11,622 nucleotides of DNA, from positions 1 to 11,622 of the forward strand of contig JAJZCJ010000080.1 of assembly GCA_021846145.1 (NCBI GenBank), given 5' to 3'. Shown here piece by piece: positions 1-6,543 of the stretch. How positions within the stretch are numbered: position 1 is the first letter of the stretch; every line of letters begins with the position of its first letter. The translations under genes and the position numbers were made by a program. The notes beneath the pieces are model-generated. The model made no database searches. It saw only the letters and a list, made by a program, of their open reading frames with translations, and was not told the DNA's origin. Origin of the DNA: Bacillota bacterium. Its GTDB lineage: Bacteria > Bacillota > Bacilli > Alicyclobacillales > SLC66.

Positions 1-1
1 G

Positions 2-373
2 CGGCACACGGGTGGCGCATGGGAGTATGCGGGAATGCTTGCAAAAGTGGCCGGTGAGGGTTGGATCATTACGAATAAGCGTAGTGAAGGATATGTTCTT
101 ACAGTAGACGAAGCGCTTGAGAAATCACTGAATATAAACAGTGATCAAATTTCTGTTGCCAAGCGTGAAATGGTAGGGCTGTGTTATAAATCTTGCAGGA
201 AGTTAGATAGATATAAAAGGTACAAGCAAATCGGATTCGACTTAGCCTTTGACTGGAAAGGACGTCTCTGGATAATTGAACAAAACACTGATCCTGGATG
301 GAGCCTATTCCGACAACTTAAAGACAGTACCATGTACAATACAATAAACTCAATTTTGCAAGCACGAAAATAG
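2..373 (+). CDS. YheC/YheD-family ATP-grasp protein, C-terminal part (cut by window edge)
   Basis: The frame is open from base 2, so the window starts inside the gene; 123 residues are visible up to TAG at 371-373. The first Met in view (base 35) is internal, because the codons before it read RHTGGAWEYAG, a plausible YheC/D interior. The C-terminal part reads GFDLAFDWKGRLWIIEQNTD followed by PGWSLFRQL. This is the ATP-grasp metal-binding end of the YheC/YheD family (D, then E-x-N, then PG and a Phe-x-x-Leu tail). Family knowledge: these proteins are found in endospore formers and are described as spore-coat associated, with ATP-dependent carboxylate-amine ligase folds of unknown substrate. 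I cannot separate YheC from YheD. The stop codon directly abuts an SDR remnant, so the natural downstream sequence may have been lost. Confidence 0.82.
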   Translation, partial: RHTGGAWEYAGMLAKVAGEGWIITNKRSEGYVLTVDEALEKSLNINSDQISVAKREMVGLCYKSCRKLDRYKRYKQIGFDLAFDWKGRLWIIEQNTDPGWSLFRQLKDSTMYNTINSILQARK

Positions 374-374
374 A

Positions 375-503
375 TGCATCCTCGGCAGATTTGGGCGAAC
401 AGATGAGGTAGCGCCATTAGTTATGCTACTTCTTTCGCCACTCTCGTCGTACATCATTGGAAGCTCGATTGACGTAGCCGGAGGTTTAGATGCGAGGTTC
501 TAA
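375..503 (+). pseudogene. C-terminal remnant of a short-chain dehydrogenase/reductase (SDR)
   Basis: Reading codons from 375 gives CILGRFGRTDEVAPLVMLLL, then SPLSSYIIGSSIDVAGG and LDARF before TAA at 501-503. This is the end of a classical SDR: the G-R-x-G-x-x-x-E-V-A segment, a hydrophobic helix, then S-x-Y-I-x-G-x-x-I-x-V-x-G-G. Only about 43 residues of a usual 240-260 remain; the Rossmann glycine motif and the Tyr-x-x-x-Lys active site are absent. There is no start codon or ribosome site of its own. The homology begins within a few bases of the YheC/YheD stop codon, which points to a deletion or recombination junction near 370-378. It cannot be a functional enzyme. Confidence 0.8.
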
Positions 504-808
504 TTGTGTGCTTATGGTTTGACAGGGAGAAGCGAGTGGCACGGGACGACGATAAGGATTGGATTGGCAGCGTTTGCGGCTCCTATGGCTCTGACAGCGG
601 TGGGATTTCCAATGCTATCACCAATCTGCGAATAAGTTAGTGTGTTCCTAAAAGGGATATAGAGTAACGAACGCCACACTTGAACTTGAAATCGAGTCCC
701 CTTTAGGTCGAGTGGGATGAAAAAGACCCTGCGTCGTCTATTCAGATTCTATTCAATTTATTCGAAATATGGAACCAGTTTGACCTTATCATGAATTAGA
801 ATTTGGCG
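504..808. other. Gene-poor interval with short open fragments
   Basis: No intact gene is seen here. Directly after the SDR stop, in the same frame, an open stretch runs from TTG at 504 to TAA at 633-635. It has a hydrophobic end (IRIGLAAFAAPMALTAVGFP) and no ribosome site. It faintly recalls the small membrane family DUF2568/YrdB, but this is too weak for a call. A second open stretch of about 30 codons ends at TAG 797-799 (containing SSIQILFNLFEIWNQFDLI) and is not recognised. Both look like remains of lost genes rather than small proteins. The interval also contains an inverted repeat listed separately. Confidence 0.45.
647..707. repeat. Imperfect inverted repeat, 11-bp arms
   Basis: CCTAAAAGGGA at 647-657 faces TCCCCTTTAGG at 697-707, matching at 10 of 11 positions and separated by 39 bp. 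The spacer holds a direct repeat, ACTTGA twice in tandem (678-689). No gene is attached to it and there is no T-tract after the right arm, so it is not a normal terminator. It may be the end of a lost element or chance. Confidence 0.35.
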
Positions 809-1243
809 TTATCTTGCGCACTCCTTTGCAACCCTAGTCTTCGGATGCAATATTCGATAGTCACTCGGGCTGTAACCTGTTTCCCTCTGGAAGACGGTCG
901 AAAAATATGATGTGCTCCGAAAGCCTACTTCAATGGCGATGTCCGTGACCGTGCGACATAGTTCAGTGCAGAGTGCTTCTTTCGCAACTTGGAGACGCTT
1001 GTCAAGTACATAGTCGGCTGGCGTTGTACCCGTTAAACGTTTGAAGACCCTGTGGAAATGATAAGGGCTGATGGAGAGTTCTCTTGCAAGTGTGCCCAGT
1101 GTAAGAGGGTCTTGGTAGCGCTGTTCAATAATTTCTTTTGCTGATAGAACAAGCTCCTCATCTGGAGCCAGCGTGTATTCATCAGGACGGCATCGCTTAC
1201 ATGGGCGAAATCCAACTGTCCTAGCTTCATCCACGGTTATCAC
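809..1243 (-). CDS. AdaA-like AraC-family regulator lacking the N-terminal methyl-acceptor half
   Basis: The 144-residue product starts with GTG and soon reads GFRPCKRCRPDE, the hallmark of the Ada metal-binding domain (second Cys pair, here C15 and C18). It continues with two AraC helix-turn-helix motifs, about residues 45-90 (LGTLARELSISPYHFHRVF) and 95-135 (VTDIAIEVGFRSTSYFSTVF, then RETGYSPSDYR). Bacillus AdaA-type proteins are about 200 residues. The missing 50-60 residues carry the first zinc Cys pair, including the Cys that takes the methyl group from phosphotriesters. Upstream the frame meets TAG within five codons, and I see no Ada N-terminus in the other frames. A zinc site with only two Cys would not form, so methyl sensing should be lost. 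The DNA-binding part looks intact, so the protein may be dead or act as a constitutive regulator. It is divergent from the permease gene. Confidence 0.7.
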   Translation of the reverse strand: MITVDEARTVGFRPCKRCRPDEYTLAPDEELVLSAKEIIEQRYQDPLTLGTLARELSISPYHFHRVFKRLTGTTPADYVLDKRLQVAKEALCTELCRTVTDIAIEVGFRSTSYFSTVFQRETGYSPSDYRILHPKTRVAKECAR

Positions 1244-1309
1244 CTCGCACCACCACTATAACGCTGCTGCCGCCTCGAAGTAAGCATCTAGGAATATAAG
1301 AGCAAGAAA

Positions 1310-1340
1310 TTGAAAGCCGCAGAAATCCTAATGTGATAAA
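1310..1340 (+). promoter_or_regulatory. Possible sigma-A promoter of the APC permease gene
   Basis: TTGAAA (1310-1315) is followed by TGTGATAAA, in which GATAAA (1335-1340) carries a TGn extension. The spacing of 19 bp is long, but extended -10 elements tolerate a poor -35. The predicted RNA start would lie about 30 bp before the GTG start. Seen by eye only. Confidence 0.3.
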
Positions 1341-1378
1341 ACAGGATTTGTTAGACGACAACGAAAGGGGATAACTGG

Positions 1379-2704
1379 GTGAAGGGTACACTGAAACGAT
1401 CCATTTCGATATGGCAAGGGATTGCCCTGTATGTGGGTGCCGTAATCGGTTCAGGGATATTGATTCTACCGGGGATGACGGCAGGAATCGCTGGAGCGAA
1501 TGCTTTGTTTTCGTGGGGTGGAATGATTTTACTCAGCATTCCACTGGCATATACTTTTGCGTTCTTGGCTAGAGAGTATCCCAGTGCTGGCGGGATCTCA
1601 ACCTTTGTCGACAAGGCTTTTGGTAGGTATGCAGGCGCACTCATCGGATGGTTTTATTTTATTGCAGCTTCCGCAGGCCAGTTCATCGTGCCTCTAACGG
1701 GCGGTGTTTATGTAACTTACGTCTTTCATTTGCAACATGTCGTCGCATTCGTTATCGCAGCGATTTTATTGGTTGTAGCTGTCACGGGGAATTATCTCGG
1801 ACTTCGGACGAGCGGCAAGGTGCAATTGGCGACGAGCGGTCTGATTGTTGTTGTCCTGCTTGCGACGATTCTATTTGCCATACCATTCATGCATACCAAT
1901 ATGCTCTCTCCAAATGTCACGGGTTCCATGTGGGGATCGGTTGGTCGAGCATCTATGCTCATCTTCTGGTCGTTCTTTGGATGGGAAGCGATCGCAAGCT
2001 TGGCACCGGAGTTCCATCATCCAGAACGAGATGTTATGCGAGCTACATGGGGTGCAATCGGGATAGTGGGTGTGCTGTATTTTGGAATCGCTATGGCGGT
2101 CATCGGTACGCATTCTTATGCAGTGGATCAACAATCTATGTCGCAGGCCATGAACAACGCCTCATTGGCACAAGTCATGACAAATACCATTGGCAGAAGT
2201 GGGGCAATGGTGACAGCTGTAATCGCACTCGTGATTTGCCTTGGAACAACCAACGCGTTCGTCGCAAGTATTAGTCGGCTGGCATACTCATTAGCCCATG
2301 AGAAATTGGCTCCTTCCCTCTTTGACTACATCAATGAAGCTAGATCCACTCCACAACGTGCGGTTCTCCTTGTTGCTGTTCTTGCTGGAACAGGGTTAGT
2401 CGTCACATACGTATTTCACATTAGGATGAGTCAATTGGTATATATTCCAAATTCACTTGGAATTGCTACGTATATTCTTGGAACTGCTGCTGGTGTAAAA
2501 CTCATTCGGTCGATAATCGGCAAAGTATTTGCTGGGGTTGCATTCGTCTTCTGCTTAGCAGCATATCCGTTTGTTGGCAAGTCAATTGGAATTCCCATAG
2601 TTGTGGCTATTTTATGCATAGCATACGTAGTTTGGAGAACAAGATCAGAACGTACATTTAGCAAAAGTAAAGTAATTGATAGCGAAATCGGGAATTCCAA
2701 ATGA
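1379..2704 (+). CDS. APC-superfamily amino acid permease (YjeH-like)
   Basis: This is a 441-residue integral membrane protein with about 12 hydrophobic segments and no signal peptide. The start is GTG at 1379, 8 bp after AAAGGGG. The N-terminus reads IALYVGAVIGSGILILPG, the APC TM1 signature whose unwound Gly-Ser-Gly stretch binds substrate. The next segment contains LAREYPSAGGISTFVDKAFG, matching the TM2-TM3 part of amino acid/polyamine permeases. TM6 has FWSFFGWEAIASLAPEF, the typical Phe-x-Gly-Trp/Phe-Glu segment, followed by a charged loop and further TM pairs. Overall order and length resemble E. coli YjeH, a methionine and branched-chain amino acid exporter, but substrate and direction cannot be read from sequence. 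The C-terminus is a short basic cytoplasmic tail. The gene seems single, divergent from the Ada-like regulator, and followed by a hairpin. It appears intact. Confidence 0.85.
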   Translation: MKGTLKRSISIWQGIALYVGAVIGSGILILPGMTAGIAGANALFSWGGMILLSIPLAYTFAFLAREYPSAGGISTFVDKAFGRYAGALIGWFYFIAASAGQFIVPLTGGVYVTYVFHLQHVVAFVIAAILLVVAVTGNYLGLRTSGKVQLATSGLIVVVLLATILFAIPFMHTNMLSPNVTGSMWGSVGRASMLIFWSFFGWEAIASLAPEFHHPERDVMRATWGAIGIVGVLYFGIAMAVIGTHSYAVDQQSMSQAMNNASLAQVMTNTIGRSGAMVTAVIALVICLGTTNAFVASISRLAYSLAHEKLAPSLFDYINEARSTPQRAVLLVAVLAGTGLVVTYVFHIRMSQLVYIPNSLGIATYILGTAAGVKLIRSIIGKVFAGVAFVFCLAAYPFVGKSIGIPIVVAILCIAYVVWRTRSERTFSKSKVIDSEIGNSK

Positions 2705-2717
2705 AAAACTACTCGTC

Positions 2718-2741
2718 GGTGTCGCAAAAGGGGGCGGCACC
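2718..2741 (+). terminator. Hairpin after the permease gene, weak intrinsic terminator
   Basis: GGTGTCGC (2718-2725) pairs over all 8 positions with GCGGCACC (2734-2741), using one U-G wobble that exists only in the plus-strand RNA. The loop is AAAAGGGG. It begins 14 bp after the permease stop. The downstream tract TGTTC is poor in T, so termination may be inefficient. Confidence 0.4.
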
Positions 2742-2762
2742 TGTTCATGATGGTCTAGCCAC

Positions 2763-3000
2763 TTGGTAAAAATGTTCAGTTCGACCGCTGTCTGTTATTG
2801 CACATGTGGGTATGATAACAAGTCGTCTTTGAATGCGATGGTGGAGAACCTGGTTCTGAATCGACGGGCTGTTCCCGTATGCCCTGAACAATTGGCCGGA
2901 CTTCCGACCCCAAGGAATCCAGCAGAGATTGTCGGAGGCGATGGATTCTCTCCTTATGAGGAATGGACTTTCAGTTACATCTGAGGATGATGACGATTAA
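2763..3000 (+). pseudogene. DUF523-family remnant
   Basis: The core AVPVCPEQLAGLPTPRNPAE followed by IVGGDG is the signature of DUF523 (VCPEQLGGLPTPRxPAEI-GGDG). The family's N-terminal S-A-C-L-L-G motif is scrambled: CLLL appears only in another frame at about 2790-2800, and the rest of the motif (C-x-Y-D) in the main frame, so at least one indel has hit this end. After GGDG the frame diverges (FSPYEEWTFSYI, stop at 2984). A neighbouring frame continues plausibly as LMRNGLSVTSEDDDD to a stop at about 3000. Family members are about 150 residues; only about 70 remain recognisable. There is no clear ribosome site. Function of the intact family is not established. Confidence 0.72.
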
Positions 3001-3020
3001 AATGAATTATGGTTTAACTA

Positions 3021-3042
3021 GGAATCGTTTTGCACATTCGGG
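3021..3042. repeat. Imperfect 22-nt repeat, copy A
   Basis: The segment around TTGCACATTCGGG (3030-3042) recurs at 6460-6481 as TTGCACACTCGGG. With the preceding nine bases the two copies agree at 18 of 22 positions. This copy lies between the DUF523 remnant and the glycolipid-binding gene. It could be a dispersed intergenic repeat or an element end; neither is proven. Confidence 0.4.
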
Positions 3043-3089
3043 GGCAAGTGTTTCACAAGTCCGTTCTTTGCACCAGATTGCTTATGCAG

Positions 3090-3119
3090 TAAATATGCAT
3101 AAATATGCATAAATATGCA
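3090..3119 (+). repeat. Three tandem copies of a 10-bp unit (TAAATATGCA)
   Basis: TAAATATGCA is repeated perfectly at 3090-3099, 3100-3109 and 3110-3119. Each unit contains ATG, and because 10 is not a multiple of 3 the three ATGs (3095, 3105, 3115) lie in three different frames. Only the middle one opens into the long frame that ends at 3797; the first stops after 5 codons, the third after 5. Short-unit perfect tandems are prone to slippage. Whether any of these ATGs is used is doubtful (see the next gene). Confidence 0.85.
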
Positions 3120-3254
3120 GGTCAAGAGATGACTCTTATTGAATTCTCGGACAGCTATACCCAACTAACCCTGCAGGCTCTACCAGAAGGAGTTTGTGCT
3201 ACTCATCTTGAATGTTACTTGGTCAATGGTGTTTTGAAAGGAGTTTTTCCCATC

Positions 3255-3797
3255 ATGCCGACTGTAGTGTGGTCACGGATTGAAGGGAACGGATTAGAGT
3301 ATTGTGAAATTAATACGAACCCTGTCACTACTCTCAAGGGACAAGTCATAACACAACTTGATAGTAAGTCTATCTCAGTTTCTTACACCGTCCAATGTGG
3401 AGACGAGGGAGCTGCGCAATCAGTGGATTTAATATGTCGAAGTGAGGGGCTTGAGAGTAGCCTTTCTTTGAGCCGCACCATTGATGATCGATGGTTTTGC
3501 AATGGTAAAGAAGTGAGTCAATTTGTAGGATTAAAAGACATTGATCTGGGGATTACTCCATCTACAAATACCCTGCCCATCAGGCGTCTCAATCTTTCTC
3601 CTGGGGAGAGTAAGGAACTCACAGCAGTATGGTTGAGATTTCCCGACCTATCTCTTGCTCCGCTTGCTCAAAGATACACGTGTATCGACTCGAAAACCTA
3701 TTTGTACCAATCAGTCAAAAGCGGTTATAAAGCAGAAATTAATGTAGATTCTGATGGCATTGTGGTTACGTATCAACATGAATGGAAACGTGTTTAG
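3255..3797 (+). CDS. Putative glycolipid-binding protein (DUF1089 / Glycolipid_bind)
   Basis: The domain is recognised by VVWSRIEGNGLEYCEI at the start, the central DIDLGITPSTNTLPIRRL, then FPDLSLAPLAQRYT, a Tyr-rich stretch, and GIVVTYQHEWKRV at the end. This is the DUF1089/PF06475 pattern, a soluble beta-rich fold suggested to bind glycolipids. Start choice: ATG 3255 is preceded by AAAGGAG (3237-3243, 11 bp away) and gives 180 residues beginning a few residues before the domain, the usual family size. The frame is open further up to ATG 3105, inside the tandem repeat, and ATG 3129 has a weak AGGT site. These would add 42-50 residues (LTLQALPEGVCATHLECYLV and so on) that do not belong to the domain. 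An extended form therefore cannot be excluded. The stop codon lies inside a perfect 9-bp inverted repeat. It appears intact and monocistronic. Confidence 0.78.
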   Translation: MPTVVWSRIEGNGLEYCEINTNPVTTLKGQVITQLDSKSISVSYTVQCGDEGAAQSVDLICRSEGLESSLSLSRTIDDRWFCNGKEVSQFVGLKDIDLGITPSTNTLPIRRLNLSPGESKELTAVWLRFPDLSLAPLAQRYTCIDSKTYLYQSVKSGYKAEINVDSDGIVVTYQHEWKRV

Positions 3798-3811
3798 TCA
3801 TTACTAAACAC
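3790..3811 (+). terminator. Perfect 9-bp hairpin spanning the stop codon of the glycolipid-binding gene
   Basis: GTGTTTAGT (3790-3798) and ACTAAACAC (3803-3811) are exact inverted copies around a CATT loop. The TAG stop (3795-3797) sits in the left arm. The stem is AT-rich and no T-tract follows, so it is only a candidate terminator or RNA 3'-end stabiliser. Confidence 0.4.
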
Positions 3812-3931
3812 TGATTGGAGCATATCGGAAATTCCCATAGGACATACGCCTTCTCGAACTTATGGTGGGTGCAAGTAGGCAACATAAAGAACCTTATTAA
3901 ACGTATGACTCCTCAATGGACGGTGATTTGA

Positions 3932-4457
3932 GTGCAAATCCGAAACATAGGCGAACAAGACTACAGCCCCCATCATCAACGTGATTGATGACTGGTGGGG
4001 CGGTCGACACATGGTCGATATGCTACCGAAATTCTTTTGTGGGGGAAGTGAACGATTAAATTGTCGCTTTTTTGATTGGATTCGTGTCACAGACCTATCC
4101 CGATTAAGCCTACATACATTTTATCGTAATTCACCCAGAGTATCGCAAGTACGGGTTGGCAAAACCAAGAGGTTCTTTGAAACAGTCCGACAAAAAGGTT
4201 GTTCAGACGTTCGCTGTGTGACGTCTCCGGTGAACAAAGGTTCAATTGTCTTCCACACAAGTATGGAGTTTCGGATCAAACCAGGTGATGCTGAAGTCGA
4301 TGGAGTTCAGGTAAAGACAGATTACGATGGCTGGGGTCAAAATCGGGTGAGATTTATGCGGGAACTACGGCGATACGTAGCAAGAAAGTCACAAAGAAAA
4401 TTCATTCATCAAAGTGAAGAACATCGAAGGGAGCAAAGAACATGGGAGAGAGAGTAA
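3932..4457 (+). pseudogene. GNAT N-acetyltransferase pseudogene (frameshifts and two stops)
   Basis: The ancestral protein can be rebuilt by changing frame. From GTG 3932 it reads VQIRNIGEQDYSPI; a run of five C near 3973-3977 then shifts frame into NVIDDWWGGRHMVDMLPKFF. The next part reads on in another frame as IVAFLIGFVSQTYPD and AYIHFIVIHPEYRKYGLAK, each preceded by an in-frame TAA where related proteins have Glu. The last part returns to the first frame: RFFETVRQKGCSDVRCVTSP, then VNKGSIVFHTSMEFRI. The HPEYRKxGLAK stretch is the acetyl-CoA loop (motif A) and NKGSIxFH is the GNAT motif B region. At least three indels and two nonsense changes show that it is dead. The open 158-codon frame at 3981-4457 is an artefact of these shifts, and its basic tail after 4370 is not part of the family. 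Confidence 0.82.
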
Positions 4458-4497
4458 GGGCACCCCGTGTGGCGCAGTTGCCAAATGTGGAGCACGC

Positions 4498-5400
4498 ATG
4501 AAAATTTTTATGTACGTATTTTGTGTAGTGGTATGGGGCTTAAACTTTATTGTAGTCAAGATTCAAGGCACTCCCATCAGTCTTGAAGTGTCGTTGAGCT
4601 ATCGCCTTTTAGGGGCTGCTTTGATGTTTCTCGTCCTCGCATACGTGATGCGTCCCGCTGGCCGACCCTCTCGTAAAGATATTTTACCGATCGTTATTTT
4701 TGGTATGTCCAATTTCGCTCTGAGTTATCTGTTACTGTATTATGCGACGTTTTGGATCTCTGCTGCATTGGTAACGCTGATATTTTCTTTGAAGACTGTT
4801 TTGACACCAATTACACTCCACGTGTTCCTAAAAGATCGCCTGCATCCCCGAATTCTTCTTGGTGGTGTGATCGGCATCATTGGTGTTGGGATATTGGTTT
4901 ATCCACTACTAGGATCCATTTCAAACACAACCCATTTAAAGGGGTTAGGCATTGCTATGTTAGGAACATTGATTGCAGCAGTCGGTGATGCCAGTTCGGC
5001 TCGAAATGCACGACGGGGTATTAACCCAGTTTATTCGAATAGTGTTGGCTTTTCCGTAGCTGCCCTGTTTCTGCTCGCCATTTCTGCCTTCCAAGGTAAG
5101 AGCTTTTACCTACCAACGTCGGCTTCTTATCTTGTATCGCTGGCTTATCTAATGGTATTGGCATCCTTTGTAGCGTGGATGTTCTACCTCAAGTTGGTAG
5201 AGCAAATCGGTGCAGCAGTGAGTAGCTATATGGTTGCGCTTTTTCCGCTCGTAGGAGGCATTGCCTCGGTTGCGATCGGCGACTCAAAACCAACACTATA
5301 TTTACTGCTAGGCTGCATGCTCAGTTCCATTGGGGCTGCAATTGCACTAGGCTTCCGATTGCCATCGCGCAGTCTAAGCTTACCGAATTTGCCTTCCTAG
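4498..5400 (+). CDS. EamA/DMT-family transporter
   Basis: A 300-residue membrane protein with about ten hydrophobic segments arranged as two repeats of five, the drug/metabolite transporter (EamA, PF00892) layout. The first helix (YVFCVVVWGLNFIVVKIQG) and the segment ALVTLIFSLKTVLTPITLHV, followed by LKDRLHPR-LLGGVIGIIGVGIL, match the end of repeat one. The second repeat ends with VAIGDSKPTLYLLLGCMLSS. Substrate cannot be inferred; relatives export amino acids, nucleobases or sugars. Start: the frame is open from 4414, but ATG 4498 has GGAG (4489-4492) at 5 bp and puts TM1 at the N-terminus as usual. Codons before it are low complexity, and the sequence there overlaps the end of the GNAT pseudogene. 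The C-terminal tail is short and polar. It appears intact and stands alone. Confidence 0.85.
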   Translation: MKIFMYVFCVVVWGLNFIVVKIQGTPISLEVSLSYRLLGAALMFLVLAYVMRPAGRPSRKDILPIVIFGMSNFALSYLLLYYATFWISAALVTLIFSLKTVLTPITLHVFLKDRLHPRILLGGVIGIIGVGILVYPLLGSISNTTHLKGLGIAMLGTLIAAVGDASSARNARRGINPVYSNSVGFSVAALFLLAISAFQGKSFYLPTSASYLVSLAYLMVLASFVAWMFYLKLVEQIGAAVSSYMVALFPLVGGIASVAIGDSKPTLYLLLGCMLSSIGAAIALGFRLPSRSLSLPNLPS

Positions 5401-5577
5401 CCGTTGCAGGGGTTGATCTATCTATGATCTATTTATTACATTTAGACAAATGAATAGCCCCAGAAGCATAATGCCCTCCTTATTAGAAATAGACGCTGTT
5501 ATGTCGCGAACGGGCCGGTATGTTACACATACGATTTTTTACGTGTTGATAGATAATCTAAGAATGGAGCTGCGTCT

Positions 5578-6435
5578 ATGCAAGAACGACAGGAACTGAA
5601 TATCCAATTTCTGAGAAATATTGTGAAAAATAATTTCTCTCTGCCTGCAGATTTTCACCCATTCGATTTAGTGCTAGAGATAATGCCCAATTTACATTCA
5701 CCAAACTCTGAGTTGAGAGACGAGTTGACATACAATATTTTGGTCAACGTCTTGCTTCAAAAGCGTTTAACTGAACGCCAAACTGTCGAACTGCTGCGAC
5801 AATCCATAGGCGACGACTATCTGTTCTATAGGATAGGTGAGACGGAAACAGACAGTGTGTTCGCAAGAGGGTTTGGTGTACTTATCGCTGCAGCAATCGT
5901 AGAGATTGATGCACAGAGTCCAGAACTGCCAATTGAGGAAGTCAGAACCGCATCAAAGCAAATAGTAAAATATGCATTTGAAGAAAGGGATCATCGTGGG
6001 TTTATAGACGGGAAAGGGTGGGCTCATTCGGTTGCTCATACAGCGGATGCCTTAGATTCATGTGCACATCATCCTTACGCAACTCTTGCTGATCAGGAGC
6101 TGATCATAGATGCCATCCACTATCTTGCGACTGTACCCCATCCACTAAATCATCTAGAAGACGATCGACTGGCTTATGCAGCACTTCGAATGATATTGAA
6201 GGACCAAGATTGCGTTTTGGATTGGAATGAATGGATTTCAAAGTTCGGCTTCAAGCCCGGCTCAAGTAAAGTAGATGATCTACGGAATGCAAATGCGGGG
6301 CATTTTTTGAGAGCGTTGTATTTCATGCTTGTATGGGAACATCCATCCAGCTCATTAATTGAAAGAATCCAGTTACAAATAAAAACCATTCACGCTCATT
6401 ATCGTTATGGGACACTCCCCATTGTACAACCTTAA
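5578..6435 (+). CDS. DUF2785 family protein
   Basis: A 285-residue soluble, mostly helical protein without signal peptide or membrane segments. It matches DUF2785 (PF10978) by the central FARGFGVLIAAAIVEIDAQ and EERDHRGFIDGKGWAHSVAH followed by TADALD. The conserved GWAH-x3-H-x-AD segment would suit a metal- or substrate-binding site, but no activity is known to me for the family. Length is normal. ATG 5578 is preceded by TGGAG about 11 bp upstream, a rather long spacing. A GATAAT at 5552-5557 could be a -10 box, without a convincing -35. No neighbour suggests a function: the next gene, a GNAT acetyltransferase, follows after 108 bp, so co-transcription is possible but not shown. The gene seems intact. 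Confidence 0.85.
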   Translation: MQERQELNIQFLRNIVKNNFSLPADFHPFDLVLEIMPNLHSPNSELRDELTYNILVNVLLQKRLTERQTVELLRQSIGDDYLFYRIGETETDSVFARGFGVLIAAAIVEIDAQSPELPIEEVRTASKQIVKYAFEERDHRGFIDGKGWAHSVAHTADALDSCAHHPYATLADQELIIDAIHYLATVPHPLNHLEDDRLAYAALRMILKDQDCVLDWNEWISKFGFKPGSSKVDDLRNANAGHFLRALYFMLVWEHPSSSLIERIQLQIKTIHAHYRYGTLPIVQP

Positions 6436-6459
6436 TAACCGTTATTCGGATTAGACTGA

Positions 6460-6481
6460 GGGATCTTATTGCACACTCGGG
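6460..6481. repeat. Imperfect 22-nt repeat, copy B
   Basis: Contains TTGCACACTCGGG (6469-6481) and agrees with copy A at 3021-3042 in 18 of 22 positions, same orientation. It lies in the 108-bp gap between the DUF2785 and GNAT genes. Confidence 0.4.
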
Positions 6482-6543
6482 CAGGTTAACCGAAGAATCG
6501 TGTATGCTCGAAACTGAGGCGAAATAAGATTGGGGACACGACA

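Noticed and set aside
1648..2274. Long second frame inside the permease gene
   Set aside because: Cys/Arg/Ser-rich composition typical of an out-of-frame shadow; the permease frame matches a known family throughout.
3090..3119. CRISPR-like repeat
   Set aside because: Units are directly adjacent 10-mers without spacers.
3981..4457. 158-codon open frame as a genuine protein
   Set aside because: It is a composite of two GNAT segments joined by out-of-frame sequence; the missing motif A lies in another frame with stops.
4414..4497. Upstream start of the EamA transporter at 4414
   Set aside because: The 28 extra residues are low-complexity and polar, overlap the pseudogene end, and lack a ribosome site; ATG 4498 has GGAG at 5 bp and starts TM1.
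5411..5460. Terminator after the EamA gene (GGGG...CCCC)
   Set aside because: The arms are about 40 bp apart and only four G-C pairs long; no T-tract.
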